This document shows positions 1 to 8,651 of a DNA stretch of 64,000 nucleotides, in pieces. Location of the stretch: positions 82,366 to 146,365 of the forward strand of contig JAEZRM010000144.1 of the NCBI GenBank assembly GCA_023412805.1. Direction: 5' to 3'. The stretch's first letter is position 1; every line of letters starts with the position of its first letter. Made by a program: the position numbers and the translations under genes. The notes beneath the pieces were generated by a model, which saw nothing but the letters and a program-made list of their open reading frames with translations, had not been told where the DNA came from and searched no databases. The stretch comes from Pseudomonadota bacterium. GTDB lineage: Bacteria > Pseudomonadota > Alphaproteobacteria > Rhizobiales > Hyphomicrobiaceae.

Positions 1-814
1 GCTCCGCGATGTACGGCCGCATCATCTCCGCACCCAGCGCGCAATTGAGTCCGATCGAGAACGGCTGCAGGTGCCGCATGGAGTACCAGAAGGCCTCTGC
101 CGTCTGCCCTGACAGCGTGCGCCCCGAGCGATCCGTGATCGTACCCGAGATCATGATCGGCAGCTCGACACCCTTCTCGTCATAGACGTCGAGCACGGCA
201 AGGCCTGCCGCCTTGGCATTGAGCGTATCGAAGATCGTCTCGATGATCAGAATATCGGACCCGCCATCGATCAAGCCACGGACCTGCTCCGAGTAGGCCT
301 CGTACAGCTCGTCGAATGAGGTATTTCGGAAACCGGGATTGTTCACATCCGGTGAGATCGAGGCCGTGCGGTTCGTAGGCCCGATGGCACCCGCGACCCA
401 GCGCGAACGCTCGGGCGTCGAATATTTGTCCGCAGCTACACGCGCGATCTTCGTCGCCTCGAAATTGATCTCGTAAGCGAGCGGCTCCATGGCGTAGTCA
501 GCGAGCGAGATGCGCTGCGCGTTGAACGTATTCGTCTCGAGGATGTCGGCGCCGGCCTCCAGATACTCCTCGTGAATCTTCTGGATGATCTCCGGCTGCG
601 TCAGAACGAGAAGATCGTTGTTGCCTTTGACATCCTTCGAGTGGTCCGCGAAGCGCGCGCCGCGATAGGCCGCCTCATCCAGCTTGTATTGCTGGATCAT
701 GGTGCCCATGGCGCCGTCGATGATGAGAATGCGCTCGCGCGCGGCCTTGTGCAGCGCCTTGATGCGGGCACTACGCGCGCGCGCATCGACGAGATTGTCT
801 GTGGCGTCGTTCAT
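1..814 (-). CDS. metH: Methionine synthase (cobalamin-dependent), N-terminal part, cut by window edge
   Basis: Transfers the methyl group of methyltetrahydrofolate through cobalamin to homocysteine, giving methionine. About 271 residues are in the window, all from the homocysteine-binding barrel. Visible are the IDGAMGTM segment near residue 32, ETNTFNA near residue 100, and GLNCALG, whose Cys258 matches the first zinc/homocysteine ligand; the later Cys pair and the folate, cobalamin and activation domains lie outside. The ATG overlaps the metF stop by four bases (ATGA), which fixes the start and suggests translational coupling. It is the last visible gene of the sahR-metF-metH operon. I reconstructed this reading frame directly because it runs off the edge. 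Confidence 0.95.
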   Translation of the reverse strand, partial: MNDATDNLVDARARSARIKALHKAARERILIIDGAMGTMIQQYKLDEAAYRGARFADHSKDVKGNNDLLVLTQPEIIQKIHEEYLEAGADILETNTFNAQRISLADYAMEPLAYEINFEATKIARVAADKYSTPERSRWVAGAIGPTNRTASISPDVNNPGFRNTSFDELYEAYSEQVRGLIDGGSDILIIETIFDTLNAKAAGLAVLDVYDEKGVELPIMISGTITDRSGRTLSGQTAEAFWYSMRHLQPFSIGLNCALGAEMMRPYIAE

Positions 815-1749
815 GCTGCACCTTTGGTGAGTGCCGGCGCGCCACCGTTCGTCTGCGGACGCAGGCCAAGCAGATGACAGATCGCATAGACGAGATCGGC
901 GCGGTTCAGCGTATAGAAATGGAACTGGCGAATGCCTTCGTCGACCAGATCGAGCACCTGCTCGGCTGCGACGGCTGCCGCCACCAGATGCATCGTCGCG
1001 GGGTCGTCATCGAGGCCTTCATAGCGGCGCGCGAGCCAGGCCGGCACGCTGGCGCCGGTCCGCGTCGCGAAACCCGAAACCTGCTTGAAGTTATGGATCG
1101 GCACGATGCCGGGTACGATCGGCGCCCAGATGCCATGTTTGCGCGCAGCTTCGAGGTAACGCAGGAAATGCGCGTTATCGAAGAAGAACTGCGTGATCGC
1201 GCGATCGGCGCCGGCATCGATCTTGGCTTTGAGCGTGTCCAGATCCGATGCGACGGTGGCGCTCTCTGGATGCTTCTCGGGATAGGCGCTCACCGAGACA
1301 TCGAACTTGCCGATCGCCTTGATGCCGCGCACGAGATCCGCCGTGCTCTGGTAGCCGCCGGCGTGTGGCTCATAACGTGCCCCGACACCTGCCGCCGGAT
1401 CGCCGCGGAGCGCCACGATGCGGCGAACGCCGGCATCCCAGTAACCGCGCACGACCTCGTCGACTTCCTCCCGCGTCGCGCCGACACACGTGAGATGCGC
1501 GGCCGGATCGAGCGCCGTCTCCTTGACGATGCGGGCCACCGTCGAATGCGTGCGCTCGCGCGTCGAACCGCCGGCTCCATAGGTCACCGAAACGAACTCG
1601 GGCGCCAAGGGCTCTAGCCGGCGGATCGACGTCCACAACGCCTCCTCCATGCGCTCGGTCTTCGGCGGAAAAAACTCGAAAGAAACAGTGATCTCGCCGT
1701 CGCCGACGAGGCGACTGCGCCGCTCGTGCAATTGCTGGACTGACTTCAT
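811..1749 (-). CDS. metF: 5,10-methylenetetrahydrofolate reductase
   Basis: Reduces methylenetetrahydrofolate to methyltetrahydrofolate, the methyl donor used by the neighbouring MetH. The product is 312 residues, the usual size of bacterial MetF. The FEFFPPK motif with the catalytic Glu is at residues 24-30, followed by the VTYGAGGS and ALRGDPA segments typical of the flavin barrel. An in-frame extension to 1917 lies inside the upstream gene. The ATG at 1749 overlaps the upstream TGA by one base (TGATG), a common coupling arrangement, so I chose it. Only one protein covers both the N- and C-terminal barrel segments, so it appears complete. Confidence 0.95.
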   Translation of the reverse strand: MKSVQQLHERRSRLVGDGEITVSFEFFPPKTERMEEALWTSIRRLEPLAPEFVSVTYGAGGSTRERTHSTVARIVKETALDPAAHLTCVGATREEVDEVVRGYWDAGVRRIVALRGDPAAGVGARYEPHAGGYQSTADLVRGIKAIGKFDVSVSAYPEKHPESATVASDLDTLKAKIDAGADRAITQFFFDNAHFLRYLEAARKHGIWAPIVPGIVPIHNFKQVSGFATRTGASVPAWLARRYEGLDDDPATMHLVAAAVAAEQVLDLVDEGIRQFHFYTLNRADLVYAICHLLGLRPQTNGGAPALTKGAA

Positions 1750-2762
1750 CACCCGACAACCTCTACTTTGGATATGCGTTCCGTTTGGCGGCTGTGTGCG
1801 TGCACGCGCAGGCGCTCCGCCGTCCACAACATCACCGTGAGCTTTCCGTCGGCATCGCGCGCTTCCGGCGCGAGCGTGTTGACCGAGAGCAACTTCAACC
1901 CGGCCTCCTGCAGCCACTGCTCGACCTGTCCAGGCGGGAAGCCGAGCCGCTCGTGCGCCTGCGTCTCACGCAGGAACTCAAGCTCGTGCGGAGCGAAATC
2001 CACGATCAGCAGTCGCCCGCCCGGCTCTAGGATGCGCGCGGCTTCGCTGATTGCCTGCGCCGGATCGTTCAGGAAGTGCAGCACCTGATGGATGACGACC
2101 GCATCGGCGCTGCCGTCCTCGAGACCGAGGTCATAGAGATCGCCATGCCGAACACGCGCGTTCGTGACACCGTCGGCCGTCAGCTTGGCGCGCGCATAGG
2201 CGAGCATGGCGTGGTTGATGTCGATACCCGTGCCGTGCTCGAAACTATCGGCGAAGAGCTGCAGCACACGGCCCGTGCCCGTACCGGCATCGACGAAATG
2301 ATGGAATGGTCCCGGGCCCAGCGCCGCGCGCATAGCGGTCTCGACGCTGTTCTCGGTCACGTGCAGCGAGCGGATCTCGTCCCATTGCGCGGCGTGTTGC
2401 TCGAAATAGGCCTGAGCGGCGGTCTCGCGCTCGCGCTTCACGGCCTCGGCGCGATTGCGGTCGCGCTGGAGCTGGGTATCGGCGAGGTCGACACTGTCGA
2501 GCATACGCCGGGATAGCGCCCCGGCCGGACCGGCAACGACGAGCTGGAAGTAAGCCCAACTCCCCTCGCGCGTGCGCTCGATGAGCCCCGCTTCAGCGAG
2601 AAGCTTCAAGTGGCGGCTGATGCGCGGCTGGCTCTGACCGAGGATGCGCGTCAGATCCTTTACGTTCAGCTCGCTGGTTGCAAGCAGCAACAGGATGCGC
2701 AACCGCGTCGGCTCAGCGGCAGCCTTCAGAATGGTGACGACGCTTTGCGAGGACAGCGACAT
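1749..2762 (-). CDS. sahR: ArsR-type repressor fused to SAM-methyltransferase-like domain, SahR-like methionine-cycle regulator
   Basis: The 337-residue protein has an ArsR winged helix over about residues 1-90, with a DNA-recognition stretch near residues 40-53. A class I methyltransferase fold follows, with motif I (VDAGTGTGR) at residues 157-165 and the GIDINHAML acidic loop near 179. SahR proteins of Proteobacteria are ArsR-family repressors of methionine-cycle genes that respond to S-adenosylhomocysteine; the fused domain would be the sensor. Support here is position: first gene of a metF-metH operon, with a palindromic operator inside its own promoter. The name is an inference from architecture and context. 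It could retain methyltransferase activity. Confidence 0.82.
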   Translation of the reverse strand: MSLSSQSVVTILKAAAEPTRLRILLLLATSELNVKDLTRILGQSQPRISRHLKLLAEAGLIERTREGSWAYFQLVVAGPAGALSRRMLDSVDLADTQLQRDRNRAEAVKRERETAAQAYFEQHAAQWDEIRSLHVTENSVETAMRAALGPGPFHHFVDAGTGTGRVLQLFADSFEHGTGIDINHAMLAYARAKLTADGVTNARVRHGDLYDLGLEDGSADAVVIHQVLHFLNDPAQAISEAARILEPGGRLLIVDFAPHELEFLRETQAHERLGFPPGQVEQWLQEAGLKLLSVNTLAPEARDADGKLTVMLWTAERLRVHAHSRQTERISKVEVVG

Positions 2763-2800
2763 TCAGGTCCCTTTTCCGGTTCCAGGTCCGGAGTACGCAA

Positions 2801-2828
2801 ATCATATAAAGATATCTTTATGTGTCAA
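2801..2828 (-). promoter_or_regulatory. Promoter of sahR-metF-metH with embedded palindromic operator
   Basis: On the minus strand a consensus -35 TTGACA (2823-2828) is separated by 16 bases from a -10 TATGAT (2801-2806). The spacer contains the perfect 16-base palindrome ATAAAGATATCTTTAT (2806-2821), extended outward with one mismatch to 2803-2824. A repressor dimer bound here would occlude RNA polymerase. The predicted start is about 30 bases upstream of the sahR ATG, which has an AGGGA ribosome site. The palindrome matches the kind of site described for SahR; the assignment is inferred. Confidence 0.8.
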
Positions 2829-2976
2829 GTCGGATGCGAACCCCGTGGCTGCGCAGAGCGGTCCCCCGGAGCCGGACGTTGACCTCGTGAGCAACGCCGC
2901 GCACCGTGCAGACACGCAATGAGCAGCCTTCAGACCGAATTGTCGGGCGGGGGCAGCAGTTCCTGAGGCCAGCACT

Positions 2977-4209
2977 TTGCCGATGCTGCATCTTCTAGGC
3001 TGGGCCACGGGTGCCCTGTTCTTCTTTTACGCCTGGATTTTGCGGGTCTCGCCCAGCGTCATGATCGACGAGATGATGCGCGACCTTGCGGTCGGCGGCG
3101 CCGTCATCGGCAATCTCTCGGCAGTCTATTTCTATGGTTATGCCGGCATGCAGGTCCCGGTCGGGATGCTGCTGGACCGGTTCGGCCCGCGTCGCCTGAT
3201 GACGACTGCCGCCCTGCTGTGCTGCGTCGGCTGCGTGATCTTCGCGCTCAGCAGTGGAATCACGGGCGTCGCCATCGGCCGTTTCGTGATCGGTGCAGCG
3301 GCGGCCTTCAGCCTGGTCGGCGCCATGGCCGTGGCGGGCCTCTGGTTTCCTGCCCAGCGTTTCGCGCTTCTTTCCGGACTGGCGATGATGATGGGCATGA
3401 TGGGCGGCGTGTTTGGTCAGGCCCCCTTTCGACTCGTCATCGAAGCGCTCGACTGGCGCGGTGCCGTGCTCGCCTTGGCCGCCGGAGGTATCGCCATTGC
3501 CGGCGCCGCGTGGGCGACGGTGCGGGACCGGTCACAGGCCGCACGAACCCGGGCTCCCGTGTTCTCCGGTCTTGGGCAAGTCGCGCGCAATCGCCAGATA
3601 TGGCTCATCGCCATTGCGGGTCTCGGGACGACGGGACCGCTGCTCGGATTTTCGGGCCTATGGGGCGTGCCATACTTCGTGTCCACGCTCGGAATCGACC
3701 GGACGGCTGCAGCTTCCATCACATCCATGATGTTTCTGGGCTGGGCCGCTGGCGCGCCGCTGATCGGCTGGGCCTCGGATCACATCGGCCGCCGCCGTGC
3801 GCCGCTGATGCTCGGGCTGGTGCTCTGTACTGTCACAATGTCGGCCATGCTCTACGTTCCGGGCCTCTCCGTCCCGACGCTCATGGCACTCTGCTTCCTC
3901 TGCGGCTTTGGCGGCGCGTCACAGATCACGGGCTTCGCCGCCGCGCGCGAGAACAATCCGCCGGCCCTCAGCGCAACGGCCATCGGAGTCGTGAACGGCC
4001 TCGTCACCGGCGCCGGCGCACTTTTCCAACCGCTGCTGGGCTGGCTCCTCGACCTCAACTGGAAAGGCGAGATGGCTGCGGGCGCGCGTCTCTATGATCC
4101 CAGCGCCTATCGCATCGCACTGAGCGCCATCATCGTCGGCTGCCTGATCGGCTTCATCTGCGCGATCGCAATGCGCGAGACCTACTGCCGGCCGCTGGAT
4201 GAGCAATAA
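2977..4209 (+). CDS. Major facilitator superfamily transporter
   Basis: A roughly 410-residue polytopic membrane protein with about 12 hydrophobic segments. Between segments 2 and 3 it has the MFS signature-like loop MLLDRFGPRRLM (about residues 64-75), and the second half repeats it as ASDHIGRRR. Substrate is unknown. The start is uncertain: TTG at 2977 is 8 bases after a TGAGG, while ATG at 2983 gives a product two residues shorter. It is divergent from the methionine operon, about 150 bases from that promoter, and nothing in the sequence ties it to methionine transport. Confidence 0.85.
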   Translation: MPMLHLLGWATGALFFFYAWILRVSPSVMIDEMMRDLAVGGAVIGNLSAVYFYGYAGMQVPVGMLLDRFGPRRLMTTAALLCCVGCVIFALSSGITGVAIGRFVIGAAAAFSLVGAMAVAGLWFPAQRFALLSGLAMMMGMMGGVFGQAPFRLVIEALDWRGAVLALAAGGIAIAGAAWATVRDRSQAARTRAPVFSGLGQVARNRQIWLIAIAGLGTTGPLLGFSGLWGVPYFVSTLGIDRTAAASITSMMFLGWAAGAPLIGWASDHIGRRRAPLMLGLVLCTVTMSAMLYVPGLSVPTLMALCFLCGFGGASQITGFAAARENNPPALSATAIGVVNGLVTGAGALFQPLLGWLLDLNWKGEMAAGARLYDPSAYRIALSAIIVGCLIGFICAIAMRETYCRPLDEQ

Positions 4210-4210
4210 A

Positions 4211-5437
4211 TCAGACTGCTAGTACTTCGCCCTTCAGCAGCTTCGGCACTTCGCCAGTTAGGCCGGACGCTTCGCTCACCAGCGCACGCTTAAGCCCGGG
4301 CAGGCGGTCGACGACGCCGAGGCCCGCGTCGCGCACAGATCGCAGCAGCGCATTGTCCTGCGAGAAAAGCGCGTTGAGCGCACTGAACGCCGCGGCCGAC
4401 GCCGCACCATCGAACCGCCGCCAGCGGGCATAACGCTCGAGCGCCGTCGCATCGCCGACATCGAGGCCGACGCGTACGGCATCGACGAGGCACTCGCTCA
4501 ATGCCGCAACATCCCGCAGGCCGAGATTGAGCCCCTGCCCGGCAATGGGATGCACACCACGCACCGCATCTCCGACGAGTGCGAAACGTGGTGCGATCAG
4601 CTCGCGAGACAGATGCATCGCGAGCGGCCAGTTTCCGCGCGCTCCCGCCAATTCCAGCGCACCGAGTCGATGCCCGAAGCGGTTCTCGAGCTCAGCAAGG
4701 AAACACGCATCATCGAGCGCCAGGATGCGCGCGGCCTCGCCTGCGTCCTCGGTCCAGGTTACGCAGGCACGATTGCCAGTCAGCGGGAGGATCGCGAATG
4801 GCCCGGCCGGGAGAAAATGCTGCACGGCGCGCCCGCCATGAGGCCGCTCGTGACGCACCGTCGTGACGATGCCGGTCTGCGCGTACTGACGCTCGACGAC
4901 GCCGATACCGGCCGCGGCGCGCAGCGGTGACTTGCGGCCATCGCAAGCGACGACCAACCCCGCCTTGATCGATCCACCATTAGCCAATTGAAGGGTAATG
5001 CCGCTGCCGTCCGCGGCCATCCCGGTCGCCGTGCCGGAAAGCCGCATGACCCCTTGCATACGATCGAGAACTGCGATCGCAGCCTTTTGCAGCGCATCGG
5101 CCGGCACGATCCACATGCCCGGCTCGCCCTCCCCCACGATCGTATCGTAGCTCAGCAGGACCGGCCGGATGGCGTCCGTCAGGCTCGAGTCCGTGATATC
5201 GATACCGCTGACGGGCTGTGCCTCTTCGGCGACCCTCGCCCATACGCCGATGGCATCGAGCAGCCTCTGCGATCCCGCCGAAAGGGCATAGCTTCGCGCG
5301 TCGGGCCGTCCGCCGCTCGACCCGCCGGCATCCAGGAGAGCAATGCGCCCCCCCGCGCCGAAGACGCCAGCCAGCGCCCGCGCCAGAACGAGGCCTGTGA
5401 GGCCTCCGCCCGCAATAACAACGTCATGATCGCGCAT
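4211..5437 (-). CDS. UbiH/UbiF/COQ6-family FAD-dependent hydroxylase
   Basis: Flavoprotein monooxygenase of the family that hydroxylates the ubiquinone ring. With the chosen start it is 408 residues. The N-terminal dinucleotide motif VVIAGGGLTGL starts near residue 5, and the second FAD motif GDAVRGVHPIAGQGLNLGLRD is in the C-terminal third, both typical of UbiH. I chose the ATG at 5437, preceded by GGAG at good spacing and directly followed by the Rossmann fold; an ATG at 5491 would add 18 residues. Which ring position it hydroxylates cannot be read from the sequence. It diverges from the tesB gene, whose start lies 77 bases away. Confidence 0.85.
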   Translation of the reverse strand: MRDHDVVIAGGGLTGLVLARALAGVFGAGGRIALLDAGGSSGGRPDARSYALSAGSQRLLDAIGVWARVAEEAQPVSGIDITDSSLTDAIRPVLLSYDTIVGEGEPGMWIVPADALQKAAIAVLDRMQGVMRLSGTATGMAADGSGITLQLANGGSIKAGLVVACDGRKSPLRAAAGIGVVERQYAQTGIVTTVRHERPHGGRAVQHFLPAGPFAILPLTGNRACVTWTEDAGEAARILALDDACFLAELENRFGHRLGALELAGARGNWPLAMHLSRELIAPRFALVGDAVRGVHPIAGQGLNLGLRDVAALSECLVDAVRVGLDVGDATALERYARWRRFDGAASAAAFSALNALFSQDNALLRSVRDAGLGVVDRLPGLKRALVSEASGLTGEVPKLLKGEVLAV

Positions 5438-5514
5438 ACCGCGCTCCGGCTCTTTGCTGTAGATAGGCGACGTCTGCGCCTGCTCTATCATCAGCCCCTG
5501 AGGATGCCGTCGCC

Positions 5515-6414
5515 ATGGCCCGAAAGAAAGCGTCGGATACCAATGCCGTCGATGATCTCGTTGGCATACTGGACCTCGAGCGCCTGGAACAGAACCTGTT
5601 TCGTGGTCGCGGGCCCAGTGCCGGCTGGCAGCGGGTCTACGGCGGACAGGTGCTCGGGCAAGCGCTCGTCGCGGCCGTCCGCACAGTGCCGGAGGAGCGT
5701 ATCGCCCATTCAGCACATGGCTACTTCCTGCTCCCCGGCGATCCCGCCGAGCCCATCATCTACGATGTCGAGCGCATCAGGGATGGCGGCAGCTTCACGA
5801 CCCGGCGCGTGAAAGGCATCCAGCACGGCCGCGCCATGTTCACCATGAGCGTCTCGTTTCATAAGAACGAGGGCGGGTACGACCATCACGCCCCCATGCC
5901 CGAAGCGCCCGCGCCGGAGGATCTACCCAACGAGCAGGACCTCAAGGAACGCATGCTCGACAAGCTCCCCGAGAACATGCGCCGCTATTGGGAGCGCGAG
6001 CGCCCGATCGAAATCCGCCCGGTGGATGTCTCGCGCTACTTCGCCCGTGATAAACGGGAGCCGCGCCAGCTCATCTGGATGCGCGCAACCAAGCCGCTCC
6101 CTGATTCTTTTCCGCTGCATCAGTGCGTACTTGCCTATGCCTCGGATTTCACACTGCTCGACACCGCCCTGATCGCCCACGGCAAGCTGATGTTCGACAA
6201 GGATCTGCAGCTCGCGAGCCTGGACCACGCCATGTGGTTCCATCGCCAGTTCCGCGCCGACGACTGGTTGCTATATGCGCAGGACAGCCCCTCGGCCTTT
6301 GGTGCGCGCGGCTTCTGCAGAGGCAGTGTCTTCACCCGCGATGGTCTTTTGGTTGCCTCGACGACGCAGGAAGGCCTGATGCGGCAGCAGGCGACAGGCT
6401 TCGTGGTCAGCTAG
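5515..6414 (+). CDS. tesB: Acyl-CoA thioesterase II
   Basis: Hydrolyses acyl-CoA to free fatty acid and CoA in the cytoplasm. The 299-residue length and double-hotdog layout match TesB: the first hotdog has the GGQVLGQAL segment near residue 43 and the RVKGIQHGRAMFTMSVSFH strand region near 100. The second has the conserved SLDHAMWFHR stretch near residue 235. The ending, a SVFTRDGLLVASTTQEGLMR-type strand followed by R, is typical of the family. The start codon is the first ATG, 24 bases after an AGCCCCTGAGG region that could supply weak ribosome binding. It is probably monocistronic. Confidence 0.92.
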   Translation: MARKKASDTNAVDDLVGILDLERLEQNLFRGRGPSAGWQRVYGGQVLGQALVAAVRTVPEERIAHSAHGYFLLPGDPAEPIIYDVERIRDGGSFTTRRVKGIQHGRAMFTMSVSFHKNEGGYDHHAPMPEAPAPEDLPNEQDLKERMLDKLPENMRRYWERERPIEIRPVDVSRYFARDKREPRQLIWMRATKPLPDSFPLHQCVLAYASDFTLLDTALIAHGKLMFDKDLQLASLDHAMWFHRQFRADDWLLYAQDSPSAFGARGFCRGSVFTRDGLLVASTTQEGLMRQQATGFVVS

Positions 6415-6417
6415 CGG

Positions 6418-6461
6418 GCAAAACACTAATTTTGCCTAGCAATTAGGCAGTTATGACTGCC
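6418..6461 (+). promoter_or_regulatory. Cluster of inverted repeats including an NtrC-like site, downstream of tesB and upstream of glnK
   Basis: Three nested palindromes lie here. GCAAAA/TTTTGC (6418-6435) may end tesB transcription. TGCCTA/TAGGCA (6433-6449) has the TGC-N11-GCA spacing of NtrC sites. GGCAG/CTGCC (6446-6461) overlaps it. The NtrC-like element is about 90 bases upstream of the sigma-54-like promoter of glnK, a normal enhancer distance. The NtrC assignment is inferred from spacing and context. Confidence 0.55.
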
Positions 6462-6536
6462 CAAAAGCCCATCGCCGTCCATAGGACATCACTTTTCAGC
6501 CATATATATCAATGGTCTAACTTCCAACTCCGAATC

Positions 6537-6552
6537 TGGCACGCACTTTGAG
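6537..6552 (+). promoter_or_regulatory. Sigma-54-type promoter of glnK-amtB
   Basis: The sequence TGGCACGCACTTTGAG matches the -24/-12 consensus (TGGCAC-N5-TTGC) at every conserved base except the last, GA in place of GC. The spacing is exact. Transcription would begin near 6563, giving a leader of about 80 bases before glnK. Sigma-54 control of glnK-amtB by NtrC is established in proteobacteria. Confidence 0.75.
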
Positions 6553-6642
6553 TCTTAACCAATGCCTGCTCTGCGCAGGCCTTGGAACGCGCACGTCTGC
6601 TGTTTCGTCGGGGGGTGCGCCAAGACGCGAGGTCGAATGGCC

Positions 6643-6981
6643 ATGAAGCTGATCACTGCGATTATCAAACCGTTCAAGCTCGAGGAGGTGCGTTCGGCGC
6701 TGACGGACCTCGGGCTGCAGGGCATGACCGTCTCCGAAGTGAAGGGATACGGGCGTCAGAAAGGGCATACCGAGATCTACCGCGGCGCCGAATATGCCGT
6801 GAACTTCCTTCCCAAGATCAAGATCGAGGTCGCCGTGACTTCGGCCGAGGTCGACAAAGCCGTGTCCGCCATCGCCACTGCCGCCAAGACGGGCCAGATC
6901 GGCGACGGGAAGATCTTCGTCTCAGCCATTGAGCACACGCTGCGCATCCGCACCGGCGAGACGGACGACAACGCTCTCTGA
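6643..6981 (+). CDS. glnK: PII nitrogen regulatory protein GlnK/GlnB
   Basis: Trimeric signal protein that binds ATP/ADP and 2-oxoglutarate and blocks AmtB when nitrogen is plentiful. From the second ATG (6643) it is exactly 112 residues, the canonical PII length, beginning MKLITAIIKPFKL. An ATG two codons earlier (6637) is possible. The T-loop carries Tyr51, the uridylylation site, within the EIYRGAEYAVNF stretch, and the C-terminal RIRTGETDDNAL is typical. It lies 121 bases upstream of amtB, so the pair is the classic glnK-amtB operon and the GlnK name is preferred over GlnB on that basis. Confidence 0.95.
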   Translation: MKLITAIIKPFKLEEVRSALTDLGLQGMTVSEVKGYGRQKGHTEIYRGAEYAVNFLPKIKIEVAVTSAEVDKAVSAIATAAKTGQIGDGKIFVSAIEHTLRIRTGETDDNAL

Positions 6982-7102
6982 GGAACCAGACGTCGCGCCC
7001 GCCACCGGCCGGCCTGCAATGGCAGACGGGGGACACTGCGGCCGGCGCGTCGACTTCGGCGAAGCTCTAACCTCAAACTGGAATGGTGGCAGGAACAAAC
7101 CC

Positions 7103-8440
7103 ATGAAGACATGCATTCGTTCGATAACCAGCGTAGCGGCGCTCGCCGCCGCATGGGCCATGGTCAGCATGACCACCGCGCTGCCCGCGCTGGCTCAGGC
7201 TCCCGCCGAGGCACCTAAGATGGACTCCGGCGACATGGCCTGGATGCTGACGTCGACCGTCATCGTCCTGATGATGACGATCCCTGGCCTCGCACTCTTC
7301 TACGGCGGCATGGTGCGCAAGAAGAACGTGCTCGCGACGGTCATGCAGTCCTTCGCGGCTGCCTGTCTTATGTCGATCGTTTGGATGGTCGTCGGTTACT
7401 CCATCGCCTTCGGTGACGGTGGTGCGCTCAATGCCTACATGGGCGGCTTCGGCAAGATGTTCTTTGCCGGCATGACGAAGGACGGTCTGTTCGCTCCGCT
7501 TCTGATCACCGAGTCGCTGTTCGCCGTCTTCCAGATGACGTTCGCGATCATCACGCCGGCCCTCATCGCCGGCGCTGTCGCTGACCGCATGAAATTCTCG
7601 AGCTTCCTGGTTTTCATCACGCTCTGGCTGATCATCGTCTATGCGCCGATCTGCCATTGGGTGTGGGGCGGCGGCTTCCTCGGCGCTGACGGCATCATGG
7701 ACTTCGCCGGCGGCACCGTCGTTCACATCAACTCGGGTGTTGCAGGCCTCGTCGCCGCACTGGTTCTCGGCCGTCGGAAGGGATACGGCACTGACAACAT
7801 GGCGCCGCACAACCTCGTCTATACGGTGATGGGTGCGGCGTTCCTGTGGATCGGCTGGTTCGGCTTCAACGGTGGCTCGGCTGGTGGCGCGAACGATTCG
7901 GCCGCTATGGCCATCCTCGTCACGCAGATCTGCGCGGCCGCCGCGGCACTCGCCTGGATGTTCGCGGAGTGGATGACCCACGGGAAGCCAAGCGTTCTCG
8001 GCATCGCCTCGGGCGCCATTGCAGGTCTTGTCGTCATCACGCCAGCGGCCGGCTTCGTCGACCCGAAGGGCGCCCTGATGATGGGCCTCATCGGCGGCGT
8101 CATTTGCTTCATCGCCTCCACCGGCATCAAGCGCGCTCTAGGCTATGACGACAGCCTCGACGTCTTCGGCATCCATGGTGTCGGCGGCTTCGTCGGCGCA
8201 ATCCTGACCGGCGTGTTCGCCGTGGCTTGGATCGGTGGCGAGGGCAAGAGCGGCCTCCTCGAGGGCAATGCAGCTCAGGTGTGGATCCAGTTCTACGGAA
8301 CGATCGCGACGATCATCTACTGCGCGGTCGCCACGTTCGTGATCCTCATGGTGGTCAAGCTGTTCATGGGCCTTCGAGTCGATGAGCAGACCGAAATCGA
8401 GGGTCTCGACGCCCGCCTCCATGGCGAGACGGTGCACTGA
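7103..8440 (+). CDS. amtB: Ammonium transporter
   Basis: Trimeric inner-membrane ammonium channel. The mature protein follows a signal peptide of about 32 residues ending ALPALAQA, as in other proteobacterial AmtB precursors. Eleven hydrophobic segments are visible. The two pore histidines are in the VVHINSGVAG and GIHGVGGF segments, and the phenylalanine/tryptophan-rich recruitment region is present. Length is 445 residues. I chose the ATG at 7103 because it begins the signal peptide and is preceded by AGGAAC; an open frame extends upstream into glnK but has no gene-like content. Co-transcribed with glnK. Confidence 0.95.
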   Translation: MKTCIRSITSVAALAAAWAMVSMTTALPALAQAPAEAPKMDSGDMAWMLTSTVIVLMMTIPGLALFYGGMVRKKNVLATVMQSFAAACLMSIVWMVVGYSIAFGDGGALNAYMGGFGKMFFAGMTKDGLFAPLLITESLFAVFQMTFAIITPALIAGAVADRMKFSSFLVFITLWLIIVYAPICHWVWGGGFLGADGIMDFAGGTVVHINSGVAGLVAALVLGRRKGYGTDNMAPHNLVYTVMGAAFLWIGWFGFNGGSAGGANDSAAMAILVTQICAAAAALAWMFAEWMTHGKPSVLGIASGAIAGLVVITPAAGFVDPKGALMMGLIGGVICFIASTGIKRALGYDDSLDVFGIHGVGGFVGAILTGVFAVAWIGGEGKSGLLEGNAAQVWIQFYGTIATIIYCAVATFVILMVVKLFMGLRVDEQTEIEGLDARLHGETVH

Positions 8441-8490
8441 TCACGAGCGTCCGGAGACCCACCGGCTCCCATCTCCGACGTAACTAAACT

Positions 8491-8521
8491 GATTGGGATC
8501 GTCCGACGGGCGATCCCAATC
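8491..8521 (+). terminator. Hairpin downstream of amtB
   Basis: An 11-base perfect inverted repeat, GATTGGGATCG (8491-8501) and CGATCCCAATC (8511-8521), with a 9-base loop, 50 bases after the amtB stop. No T-run follows, so it may act with Rho or protect the 3' end. It also lies 3' of the opposing L,D-transpeptidase gene. Confidence 0.6.
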
Positions 8522-8651
8522 GGCTCTCAACTACCCCGGTCAGACCACATCTTCCGGGTTTACGGACGGTACCGCAGCCTTGCGGCGCCGGGCCGCGGGG
8601 CCTGAGCCGATTGCTCCCCCAGTGTCGTCGCTCACCCCGCGGTCTCATTCC

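Noticed and set aside
7073..7981. 302-residue His/Glu/Arg-rich open frame on the minus strand
   Set aside because: Complement of amtB; no homology signal that I can recognise.
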